In this document: positions 55,569 to 62,884 of the stretch, one piece after another
How positions within the stretch are numbered: position 1 is the first letter of the stretch
Layout: every line of letters begins with the position of its first letter
Source of the DNA: UBA668 sp040081465
GTDB lineage: Bacteria > Actinomycetota > Acidimicrobiia > Acidimicrobiales > Ilumatobacteraceae
Assembly: GCA_040081465.1 (NCBI GenBank)
Contig: JBEBGL010000002.1
Coordinates: 1 to 64,000 of the forward strand
Direction of reading: 5' to 3'
Length of the DNA: 64,000 nt
Notes under the pieces: generated by a model
What the model saw: the letters and a program-made list of their open reading frames with translations, nothing else
The model's database searches: none
Told to the model about the DNA's origin: nothing
Program-made: the position numbers and the translations under genes

Positions 55569-58500
55569 ACACCGGACTCGCAACGCGCGCAATTCTGTTC
55601 ACCGACATGGTCAACTCTGCCGAGCACCGGTCGCGCCTTGGCGAAGAGAAGGCCGATCACCTCCGTCGGTTGCACGACGAACTGATCGGTGCTGCTGTCG
55701 CCAAGCACGGCGGCGTAGTGCTGCGATGGACGGGCGATGGTGTCAAGGCATCGTTCCCAGCGTGTTCCGCGGCGCTCGCGGCTGCACTCGCGATGCTGCG
55801 CAGCGTGCGTGCATACGCTCGCCGCAGCGATGCTGTCACTGGTTTCGAGATTCGAATCGGGCTCAGCGTTGGCGAAGTCAATGCGGAGGACGGTGACGAG
55901 CATGGCGTCGCCATCATCGAAGCGGCGCGCTTGGAGGCACTCGCTAAGCCCGGCGAGATTCTCGCCACCAAGCTCGTGCAACAGATGGGCGAACGGCGTG
56001 TCGACGCGCAATTTCTCGACGTCGGCACTCAGACGCTGAAGGGACTCGACGACCCGGTCGAGGTTGTCCGAGTCCTCGACACTGTCGATGCCGACGCGCT
56101 TCCGATGCCGCGAGCTCTGGCGATCGATCGTCGCTTCCCGATCGTCGGCCGCACCGCAGTGATCGACCAAATTGCGCGACGGTGGTCGGAAGCGACCGAA
56201 GGCTCAGTCTCCACATTGCTCGTTACCGGGCAACCGGGAATCGGCAAGTCGCGCGTCATCGCCGATGCCGCGGTGCAAGCGCACGCAGATGGGGCTCTCG
56301 TGTTGGCCGGCATTTGCGATGGCGAACGCCCTGTCCCCTACCAGCCCTTCGCAATGGCGCTCGCCGACCCCGCACTCGACGATGAGCAACTGGCATCAGC
56401 GCGCACGACCGGCGCGGGTCCGCTCGCGGCGCTGTTTCCTGGCAGCCGCGCCGGTCGGCCCGACGACCAGGGACCAGCCGCACGCTTTGAGTTGTTCGAC
56501 GCGGTGGCGAGCCTCCTGCAGCGATTGAGCACGGCACAGCCGGTGGTGCTGGTATTGGAAGACCTGCATTGGGCAACACCGCCAACGTTGCTGTTGTTTC
56601 GTCACGTCGTGCAACATCTGGGCGACGCACGGTTGCTGGTGCTCGGCACATACCGCGACGAAGAAGTCGGCGCGAATTCACAGCTACGCGATTTGCTTGC
56701 GGAGATACGAGCCGACCGTCGCGCCGCGCGCGTCGAGTTGACTGCCCTTGACGACGGCGATGTCGCGAGCATGATCGCCTCCATCGTGCCCGACGCGCCG
56801 GCGACGCATGTCGCCGAACTAGCGCGGCGACTCGCCGAAGAGAGCGCTGGCAACTCATTCTTCGTCTGCGAGCTCATCGACCACCTCGCCTCGACCGGCG
56901 AGCTCGAGCGCCTGGCGCTTCAAGGTGCACCTGCTGGCAACATGCCGATTCCCGACACAGTGCGCGACGTAGTTGGTCGACGGCTAGGTCGCCTGCCCGA
57001 TGACTCAGTCGAACTGCTGATGACTGCCGCAACGGTCGGCCTGACATTCGAGCTCGATCTGATCGCGCGCGTGGCAGACCTTCCACTCGCGGAGGCGCTG
57101 CGCCAAGTCGAAGAAATCGAGCGTGTCGCGTTGATCAACGAGGTCGACGCCGGGCGGTACTCGTTCTCACACGCCATTGTCCGCAGCACGCTGCTGTCGC
57201 GAATGAGCGCCACTAGGCGAGCGCTCGCGCATCGCACAGTCGCGGAAGCAATCGAATCGTTGGGTGACGGGCATCATGACGAACTAGCCCACCACTGGAT
57301 GCTCGCGGGCGAGCAGCTGAAGTCCATCGTCCACACCGAGTTGGCTGCGCGACGCGACTTCCACGCTCTCGCGTACGAGTCGGCCGCAGAAAAGTTTCAG
57401 GGCGTGCTCGACGTCGCCGAGCGTTTCCAGGTCGGGCTTGAACTCGAGGCCCGAGCGTGCCTCGGCGTCGCGCTCGCCAGACGTGCAATTGGCCACGCCG
57501 ACTTTGTTTCGATAGCACAGCGCGCTGGGCGGTTAGCCCGCAAACTTAAGGACGCCGAGCTAATGGCTGAGGCCGCCCTCGCCACAATCTTCCCTGGCGG
57601 GTTTTTCATTGCCGCAGGTCGTACCGAGTCCGGGCTGATCGAGCTTTGCGAGGATGCAGTCGAATGGCTCGATGATGCCGATCCGCGCAAGGTGCGAATC
57701 ATCGCAACGCTCGCCGCGCACCTCACCTTCGACCCAGATCGCCAGCGACGAATCGATCTTCTGGCCCGCGCCCTCGAGCTTGCTCGCGCCAACGGTGACC
57801 CCGAGCTAGTCGGCGCCGTCCTCTGCGCGGAGTTCATCGCGCTGTGGGATCCAACTACTGCGACGCGACGCATGGAGATCGCCCAGCAGGTCAGCCGGAT
57901 GGCTCGCGCGTCGGGTGATGTCGAGCTCGAGTTTCTCGGCGGCTTCTTCTCTGCCTTCTGCGCCGCGGAACGCGCCGACGTCGCCGAAGCGCGGCAACGT
58001 CTGAATCAACTCGGCGATGTGATCGACGCGTCGCGCAATTTCTACTTTCAATTCCTCGTCGACCGCATGAACGTGTCGCTGAATCTCCTCGCCTGCAAAC
58101 CCGACATGCAGCAGCAGATCGATCAGCTCGCCGCGAAGTACGCGGATCGACACGCCGACACTGCCGGCACCTGGGCACTACAAACCGGAATCCTTGCGAA
58201 CCAAGAAGGCCGTCTTGGCGAGCTCACGGAGCCACTAAGAGCCATGGTCGCCGATTCGAACCTGCCGGCGAGCTGGAACGCTGCGTATGGCCTTGCGCTG
58301 CTGGCCAACGGCGAGGTCGAGGCGGCGGGTGCGGTACTGGACAGCTGTTCCTCTCCAACACTCGACTACCTGTGGATGAGCACGCAGCAGGCGACCGCCG
58401 AACTCGCCTGCGGACTCGGCCGCTCGGAGCGGTGCGCCCAACTGTTCGACGAGTTGCTCCCCTATCGCGGCCAACTCGGCCTCGCGTCGAGCGGATCGTC

Positions 58501-58678
58501 GTGCTACGGATTGGTGTCGCGCACGCTAGGTGAGTTGGCTTTGGGCTCGGGGCGTCTCGACCTCGCAATCGAGTTGCTCACAGAAGCGATCGCACAAGCC
58601 GAAGCAATCGGAGCGCCATACGAGGCTGCGACTGCGCGGAAGAACTTGGCGCGAGCTCTCGAAGCGTCGAAGAACTAG
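55565..58678 (+). CDS. Class III cyclase-AAA ATPase-TPR multidomain protein
   Basis: 1037 residues. The N-terminal class III nucleotide cyclase domain (1-175) has both metal Asp (D14 in FTDM, D58 in TGDG) and the AAR Arg (R122). The adenine-selecting Lys position is Arg (R54 in VLRWTGDG) and the usual Asn before AAR is replaced (VAIIEAAR). An AAA/STAND ATPase follows: Walker A TGQPGIGKS (221-229), Walker B VVLVLEDLHWA, FVCELIDHL. The last 450 residues are helical TPR-like repeats. It is a cytosolic signalling ATPase that could couple protein sensing to cyclic nucleotide output. Coupled by ATGA to the cNMP-binding transporter. Actual cyclase activity is uncertain. Confidence 0.9.
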   Translation: MNTGLATRAILFTDMVNSAEHRSRLGEEKADHLRRLHDELIGAAVAKHGGVVLRWTGDGVKASFPACSAALAAALAMLRSVRAYARRSDAVTGFEIRIGLSVGEVNAEDGDEHGVAIIEAARLEALAKPGEILATKLVQQMGERRVDAQFLDVGTQTLKGLDDPVEVVRVLDTVDADALPMPRALAIDRRFPIVGRTAVIDQIARRWSEATEGSVSTLLVTGQPGIGKSRVIADAAVQAHADGALVLAGICDGERPVPYQPFAMALADPALDDEQLASARTTGAGPLAALFPGSRAGRPDDQGPAARFELFDAVASLLQRLSTAQPVVLVLEDLHWATPPTLLLFRHVVQHLGDARLLVLGTYRDEEVGANSQLRDLLAEIRADRRAARVELTALDDGDVASMIASIVPDAPATHVAELARRLAEESAGNSFFVCELIDHLASTGELERLALQGAPAGNMPIPDTVRDVVGRRLGRLPDDSVELLMTAATVGLTFELDLIARVADLPLAEALRQVEEIERVALINEVDAGRYSFSHAIVRSTLLSRMSATRRALAHRTVAEAIESLGDGHHDELAHHWMLAGEQLKSIVHTELAARRDFHALAYESAAEKFQGVLDVAERFQVGLELEARACLGVALARRAIGHADFVSIAQRAGRLARKLKDAELMAEAALATIFPGGFFIAAGRTESGLIELCEDAVEWLDDADPRKVRIIATLAAHLTFDPDRQRRIDLLARALELARANGDPELVGAVLCAEFIALWDPTTATRRMEIAQQVSRMARASGDVELEFLGGFFSAFCAAERADVAEARQRLNQLGDVIDASRNFYFQFLVDRMNVSLNLLACKPDMQQQIDQLAAKYADRHADTAGTWALQTGILANQEGRLGELTEPLRAMVADSNLPASWNAAYGLALLANGEVEAAGAVLDSCSSPTLDYLWMSTQQATAELACGLGRSERCAQLFDELLPYRGQLGLASSGSSCYGLVSRTLGELALGSGRLDLAIELLTEAIAQAEAIGAPYEAATARKNLARALEASKN

Positions 58679-58995
58679 GCGACGGCGACTGTGGTGGCTG
58701 GTTCGCCGCCCAACGCTTCCCACAATTCGCTGCGCAGGCGGTCGGCAGCTGGCGGCTTCAACGAGTTCACCACCACTACGCCTTCGATCATGTCGCTGAG
58801 AACCGCCAGCCACGGGCGCGCTTTCAGCTGAACGGCTACGACCGCGCCGCCGCGGTAGCGACGTAGCGAACGTTGCACCCCAACGATGCGCGGTGGGCAG
58901 CGATAGCTGGGCGGAATCAGCCCGCGCTGGCGCGCCTCGCGCCCAAGAATGCGCGCCGCGTTCGCGAAGTCGAGTGCAGATTGATTCGCGGCCAT
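58675..58995 (-). CDS. Small conserved cytosolic protein, unknown function
   Basis: 106 residues from ATG 58995; codons upstream run into the S41-like gene end and are noise. Composition is balanced: ANQSALDFANAARILGREARQRGL, PPSYRCPPRIVGVQRSLRRYRGGAVVAVQLKARPW and a helical end (AADRLRSELWEALGGE). The RCPPRIVGVQRSLRRY segment has a basic, possibly nucleic-acid-binding look, which I cannot take further. Its TAG stop interlocks with the cyclase gene stop in CTAG (58675-58678). Confidence 0.65.
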   Translation of the reverse strand: MAANQSALDFANAARILGREARQRGLIPPSYRCPPRIVGVQRSLRRYRGGAVVAVQLKARPWLAVLSDMIEGVVVVNSLKPPAADRLRSELWEALGGEPATTVAVA

Positions 58996-59039
58996 GCCGG
59001 CATCATCCCAAAAGGGTGTGACGCGGTTCCCGGGCCGAT

Positions 59040-60365
59040 TTAGGCGTCGATTGCCGCCTGCAGAATCGCGTCGAAGCCGGCGAAATAGTCGGCGCTCGAC
59101 AACTCGACCGCGATGTCGGGCTCGATCCACGGACGCGGGTCGTCGGGGCTGGCGAAGTCGTAGTAACCCGTCGACACGTTGACCTTGATCCCCCAGTTCG
59201 GCAGCTCGACCGGGCGGACGTCGGCATACACGTTGGGGCTACCACCCGTGGGCTCACCCACGAACACAACGTTCAGCGCCTGTGCCTCGAGTTCAGTTGC
59301 GAAGAGCGCGGCGGCGCTGAACGTTTGGCGTCCGATGATGATGTAAAGCCCACCGGGCCGATCGACGAGCGGATCGAGTAACAATTCCTTCAGCCCGCGG
59401 TAGGTGCGATAGTCGCCGCCGTTGTTGTGGCGAATGTCGACGATCAAGCGTCGCACATCGCCGACCTCCAAACGCTCACGCAACTCGGCGACGATCGCGT
59501 CGATCGTGTCGTCGCCCTCGCCGCGCAAAACGTTGTTGTACTGGAAGTACAGATCGTCGCCCACCATCGTCCACCAGTACTTGTTGTTGCGTCGCGACTG
59601 CGAGAGCGGCTCGTCAGCACGCGGCAGTCCGACGGGCATGCCATCGAACTGTTCGACATACGGCTCCCACAGCAACGGCTCTGGGTTGAGGATCGCGTGC
59701 GTGCCGTCTGGCCGCTCGATATCGAACGCCGGCGCTGCCGTGTCCGTCACAATCCCAGTGCCTTCGAGGATCTCCGAGATCATCAGATACATCGGCACGA
59801 CGACCTCGATCGTCTTGTCGTTGTCGTGCGCGATCAGCGGTGTCACCAGCCCGACGGCCTCGTCGATCGGCACACCGTTGATCGCGACCAGCTCGCCACC
59901 GATCGCGGTTGGGTCGGGTCCATCGAGCAGGAAGTAGCCGTCGGTGAAGTGGTACAGCCGCAGGGCGTAGAAGTGGTAGCCGACTTGAAGCGGATAAATA
60001 CCCGAGTGCCCGTCGAGCAGTGCCGCCAGCTCGAAGAACAGCATCTCGGATTGCCGCTGATTGAGGGTCGGCAACAATTCGCGTGCGGCCGCGATGCGTG
60101 CGTCCCACTCCTCCTCCCCCACCCGCCAGAACGGGTTCGGATGCAGCCTCCGCACACCAGCATCGAGCGCTTCGAGATCTTCTATCCACGCGCTCGCCGC
60201 TGCGGAGATCGTCGTTGAAGTCGTCGGGATCACCGAGGCGGGCGTCGTTGGCGCGACCGTGGCCGTCGCCGCGGTGGTTGCCGAGTCTTGGGTGGCCGTC
60301 TTCTCGTCGCCTCCGCAACCGACAAGCACGAGTACCAGCAACGTTGCAGCAGTCTTCTTCAGCAT
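59040..60365 (-). CDS. S41-family peptidase-like lipoprotein
   Basis: About 441 residues from ATG 60365 (ATG 60374 also possible). Signal with lipobox LVGC (Cys about 17), a Thr/Ala linker, then a helical region ending LDGHSGIYPLQVGYHFYALRL and a tail-specific-protease (TSPc) fold: DDLYFQYNNV, VRRLIVDIRHNNGGD, GLYIIIGRQTFSAAALFATELEAQ and VFVGEPTGGSPN. The Ser in GRQTFSAA is the expected nucleophile; the Lys of the Ser-Lys dyad is not obvious, since Glu follows in place of the helix Lys. A PDZ-like segment around GGELVAINGVPI is present. The target is unknown. Confidence 0.85.
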   Translation of the reverse strand: MLKKTAATLLVLVLVGCGGDEKTATQDSATTAATATVAPTTPASVIPTTSTTISAAASAWIEDLEALDAGVRRLHPNPFWRVGEEEWDARIAAARELLPTLNQRQSEMLFFELAALLDGHSGIYPLQVGYHFYALRLYHFTDGYFLLDGPDPTAIGGELVAINGVPIDEAVGLVTPLIAHDNDKTIEVVVPMYLMISEILEGTGIVTDTAAPAFDIERPDGTHAILNPEPLLWEPYVEQFDGMPVGLPRADEPLSQSRRNNKYWWTMVGDDLYFQYNNVLRGEGDDTIDAIVAELRERLEVGDVRRLIVDIRHNNGGDYRTYRGLKELLLDPLVDRPGGLYIIIGRQTFSAAALFATELEAQALNVVFVGEPTGGSPNVYADVRPVELPNWGIKVNVSTGYYDFASPDDPRPWIEPDIAVELSSADYFAGFDAILQAAIDA

Positions 60366-60376
60366 GCCGTACAAGG

Positions 60377-60417
60377 TAGCACGGTTCCGTAGTACTTTGC
60401 CACGGCTTCGTGGTACT
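60377..60417. repeat. Two 20-bp imperfect direct repeats, each hairpin-like
   Basis: TAGCACGGTTCCGTAGTACT (60377-60396) and TGCCACGGCTTCGTGGTACT (60398-60417) match at 15 of 20 bases. Each contains an inverted repeat (CACGG/CCGTa; CCACG/CGTGG). They lie between the end of the marR gene and the start of the S41-like gene, on the same transcript. They could be operator sites or a processing hairpin. Confidence 0.55.
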
Positions 60418-60904
60418 AGCCGGCGGCCTCCGTGTTGTCAGCTTCAAATTCGTCGAGGGCCTGCTCTGCTGCATTCATTAGCAGCACGAGGGCATCACTG
60501 ACCCGTTGGCGATCAGCGCCAAGAAGCGCGATTAGTCGATCGTCGGCTGGCGCAAAGTGAGCCCTGGCATCGCGATGGGCTTTGATGCCGGCAGCGGTGA
60601 GTTCGATCAGGTACGAACGCTGATCGCGCGGATTACGCACCTTGCGTACGTGCCGACGGTTCACCATCAACCGCACATGATCGAGCGCAGTGGTTAGCGG
60701 TAACCCCATCGTGCGCGCAAAGTCGGATGGGGTAATGCGATCGACCTCGAAGATCACGCTGTACGCGCCGTACTCCACCGACGTCAGCGGGCTGTCCTGC
60801 ATCGCACGAGTCAGCAAAGCGTGCGCGCGTTGATTGGCGGTGAACAGATGAAACAGCGGTGACAGAAACGAATCCTTGGTCCGGTCGGTTCGTGACGCAC
60901 CCAC
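60416..60904 (-). CDS. MarR family transcriptional regulator
   Basis: About 162 residues from GTG 60904 (GTG 60910 possible). The helical dimer region HLFTANQRAHALLTRAMQ is followed by a winged helix: LTSVEYGAYSVIFEVDRITPSDFARTMGLPLTTALDHVRLMVNRRHVRKVRNPRDQRSYLIELTAAGI, where the DRRSY-like wing (NPRDQRSYLIELT) is diagnostic. The C-terminal helix closes the dimer. It precedes the S41-like lipoprotein on the same strand and is divergent from the nuclease gene with about 25 bp between starts. Both are candidate targets. Confidence 0.9.
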   Translation of the reverse strand: MGASRTDRTKDSFLSPLFHLFTANQRAHALLTRAMQDSPLTSVEYGAYSVIFEVDRITPSDFARTMGLPLTTALDHVRLMVNRRHVRKVRNPRDQRSYLIELTAAGIKAHRDARAHFAPADDRLIALLGADRQRVSDALVLLMNAAEQALDEFEADNTEAAG

Positions 60905-60929
60905 AAACACCAACGGTAGTGTCGGCGCG

Positions 60930-61871
60930 GTGCAAGCGCCGACCTCCCCCACCCTCACGCCCGCGCAAGAGCGGACGCTGGCGTTGTTGCGCCGCAGTGA
61001 TGAACCACTGGTGTTCAGCGAGGCGTTCGTCACCGAGTTGCGCGAGGAAGCGACCGAGGCGCTGGCGCAATTCCAGACTCGCCTCGGCGACACGACGTTG
61101 TTCATCAGTAAGGGTCGCCTCAGCAACGTTCACAGTTGCGAAGGAAAGTTTCTGGCACCCGACGAGTTCCACTGGAGCGCCGCAATCGCCAAGGGACAGG
61201 TTGCGCACAAGGCCATCCAGCAAATGGTCAATTGGCGCGGCGAACCGACCCCACGCGATCTCGTCGACGACGCAATCGCCCGACTGGCGGATGACGACCG
61301 CGACCTCGGGCGCTGGATAGCCGCTTTGTCGGCTGGCGACGAGGCCGACCTGCGCGGTCGCGCAATCGAGCATGTGAACAAGTTCCTCGAGTCGTTTCCA
61401 CCACTCGATGCACGCAGCCACCCGGCCACCGAGTCGTCCACGCGGTGGCCGGTAGAAGGCCCCATCGTTTTCAACTCCAGGGTCGACCTAGTCATGGGCA
61501 AACCGGAGGGGCGCGTCAGCCGCAAGGTGATTATTGATCTCAAAACCGGATGGGTTAGCCCGCTACATCGCGAAGATCTGCGCTTCTATGCGCTGATCGA
61601 AACGTTGGCACGCGATGTGCCGCCGCGAAAGCTGGCCACGTTCTACTTGGATTCCGCGCAACCAATGGTCGAAGACGTGACAGAAGGGCTACTTCGGTCT
61701 GCTTTACGTCGAACCCTCGACGGAGTTCACGCGATTATCGAGTTGCAAATCGAGGGCCGCCAACCTGTACTGCGTCCCGGGACACATTGTCGTTGGTGCC
61801 CTATTCGCGACAAATGTCCTGAATCCGCTGCCGACAAAAGTCACGAATGGAGCGAAGCGGGCGACGGCTGA
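60930..61871 (+). CDS. PD-(D/E)XK nuclease with Cys cluster (RecB/Cas4-like)
   Basis: About 313 residues from GTG 60930 (frame open from 60876). Nuclease motifs: KGQVAHKAI (H94), RVDLVMG (D186), VIIDLKTG (D203, K205) and EDLRFYALI (the Q/ExxxY motif). C70 (NVHSCEGKF) with C287, C290 and C296 (HCRWCPIRDKC) make the four-Cys pattern that holds a 4Fe-4S cluster in Cas4 and AddB. It is likely a single-strand or end-processing nuclease. No cas genes, addA or recB helicase lie nearby, so it is a stand-alone copy. The start overlaps the likely marR promoter region. Confidence 0.85.
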   Translation: MQAPTSPTLTPAQERTLALLRRSDEPLVFSEAFVTELREEATEALAQFQTRLGDTTLFISKGRLSNVHSCEGKFLAPDEFHWSAAIAKGQVAHKAIQQMVNWRGEPTPRDLVDDAIARLADDDRDLGRWIAALSAGDEADLRGRAIEHVNKFLESFPPLDARSHPATESSTRWPVEGPIVFNSRVDLVMGKPEGRVSRKVIIDLKTGWVSPLHREDLRFYALIETLARDVPPRKLATFYLDSAQPMVEDVTEGLLRSALRRTLDGVHAIIELQIEGRQPVLRPGTHCRWCPIRDKCPESAADKSHEWSEAGDG

Positions 61872-61903
61872 CGAAAGAGGTCGGCTGCTAAACTCTCCGA
61901 CCG

Positions 61904-62884
61904 ATGAGGTCCGAAGATCTGCGCGGCTTGGTATCTGTAGCGGTGGTCGCCACCGTTGTCATTGGCGCGATGTCTTTGGTGGGCGGCGACGAAAACAACT
62001 CGACTGTTGCCGCCGGCGCCACCACTGCTTCGACCGCTGTAGCTGACACGACCGGCGACACGCTCACCACCGATCTAGTGCTCCCCACCGACCCAGCGGC
62101 CCAGACGACTGTCCCTGGCGAAGATGTGACCGTCGGCGGCACCGACGAAGAAGGCTGCATCATGGTCGAGCGCTCTGTCACCATCGGAAGCAGCGGCCCG
62201 ACGGTCACGTGCCTGCAGGAAGCGTTGTTGGCCGACGGCGTTTACACCGGCTCCGTAACCGGTGTTTACGACCAGGCGACATCCGACGCCGTGCGTACGC
62301 TGCAAGTCCGCGAAGATCTATTCGTTGATGGACTAGCGGGTCGCGAGACCGGCCTCTTCCTCGGCATCTGGCCCGACGAAGAGTCGTTGGTCGTGCACAC
62401 TCCACCGCCTGCAGCCGGCGCCGTCGATCTGCTCGGCTTCCCAATGTCGACAGTGTCGAGCGCAGGTGCCGACGCTCCGCCGCTGCCACCCAATTCAGGT
62501 AGCGGCAAGCGCATGGTGTACTCGCGTGCTGGCCAGCGCATTTGGGCGGTCGACGAGAACGAACAGATCGTGCGCTCGTGGTTGGTCTCAGGCAGTAAGT
62601 ACAACAACGAAACGCCTGGCACCCATCAGGTGTATAGCAAGTCGGAACAATCGACTGCCTGGAACGGCAAGGCGTACCTCCCCTACATGGTGCGTTGGCT
62701 GCGCACCGACATCGGCCACATCGGAATGCACTCCATCCCGATCAAGGTCAGCGACGGCACCGTGTACCAGACCGAGGCAGAACTCGGTCAACGCCTATCC
62801 GGTGGTTGCCAGCGGCAAGCACCGGCCGACGCTGACTTCGTGTGGGCCTGGGCGGAAATCGGCACAACTGTCGTAGTCGTTTGA
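61904..62884 (+). CDS. L,D-transpeptidase with peptidoglycan-binding domain
   Basis: 326 residues: an N-terminal signal anchor (about 7-26), a Thr/Ala linker, a PG_binding_1-like domain (about 90-150; GPTVTCLQEALLADGVYTGSVTGVYDQATSDAVRTLQ) and a YkuD catalytic domain (about 205-326). The active site is H276 (GHIGMHSIP) and C302 in LSGGCQRQ; the usual SHGCxR reads SGGCQR, so one flanking His is Gly. It would form 3-3 peptidoglycan cross-links or attach proteins to the wall. A beta-lactamase-like gene overlaps its end. Confidence 0.9.
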   Translation: MRSEDLRGLVSVAVVATVVIGAMSLVGGDENNSTVAAGATTASTAVADTTGDTLTTDLVLPTDPAAQTTVPGEDVTVGGTDEEGCIMVERSVTIGSSGPTVTCLQEALLADGVYTGSVTGVYDQATSDAVRTLQVREDLFVDGLAGRETGLFLGIWPDEESLVVHTPPPAAGAVDLLGFPMSTVSSAGADAPPLPPNSGSGKRMVYSRAGQRIWAVDENEQIVRSWLVSGSKYNNETPGTHQVYSKSEQSTAWNGKAYLPYMVRWLRTDIGHIGMHSIPIKVSDGTVYQTEAELGQRLSGGCQRQAPADADFVWAWAEIGTTVVVV

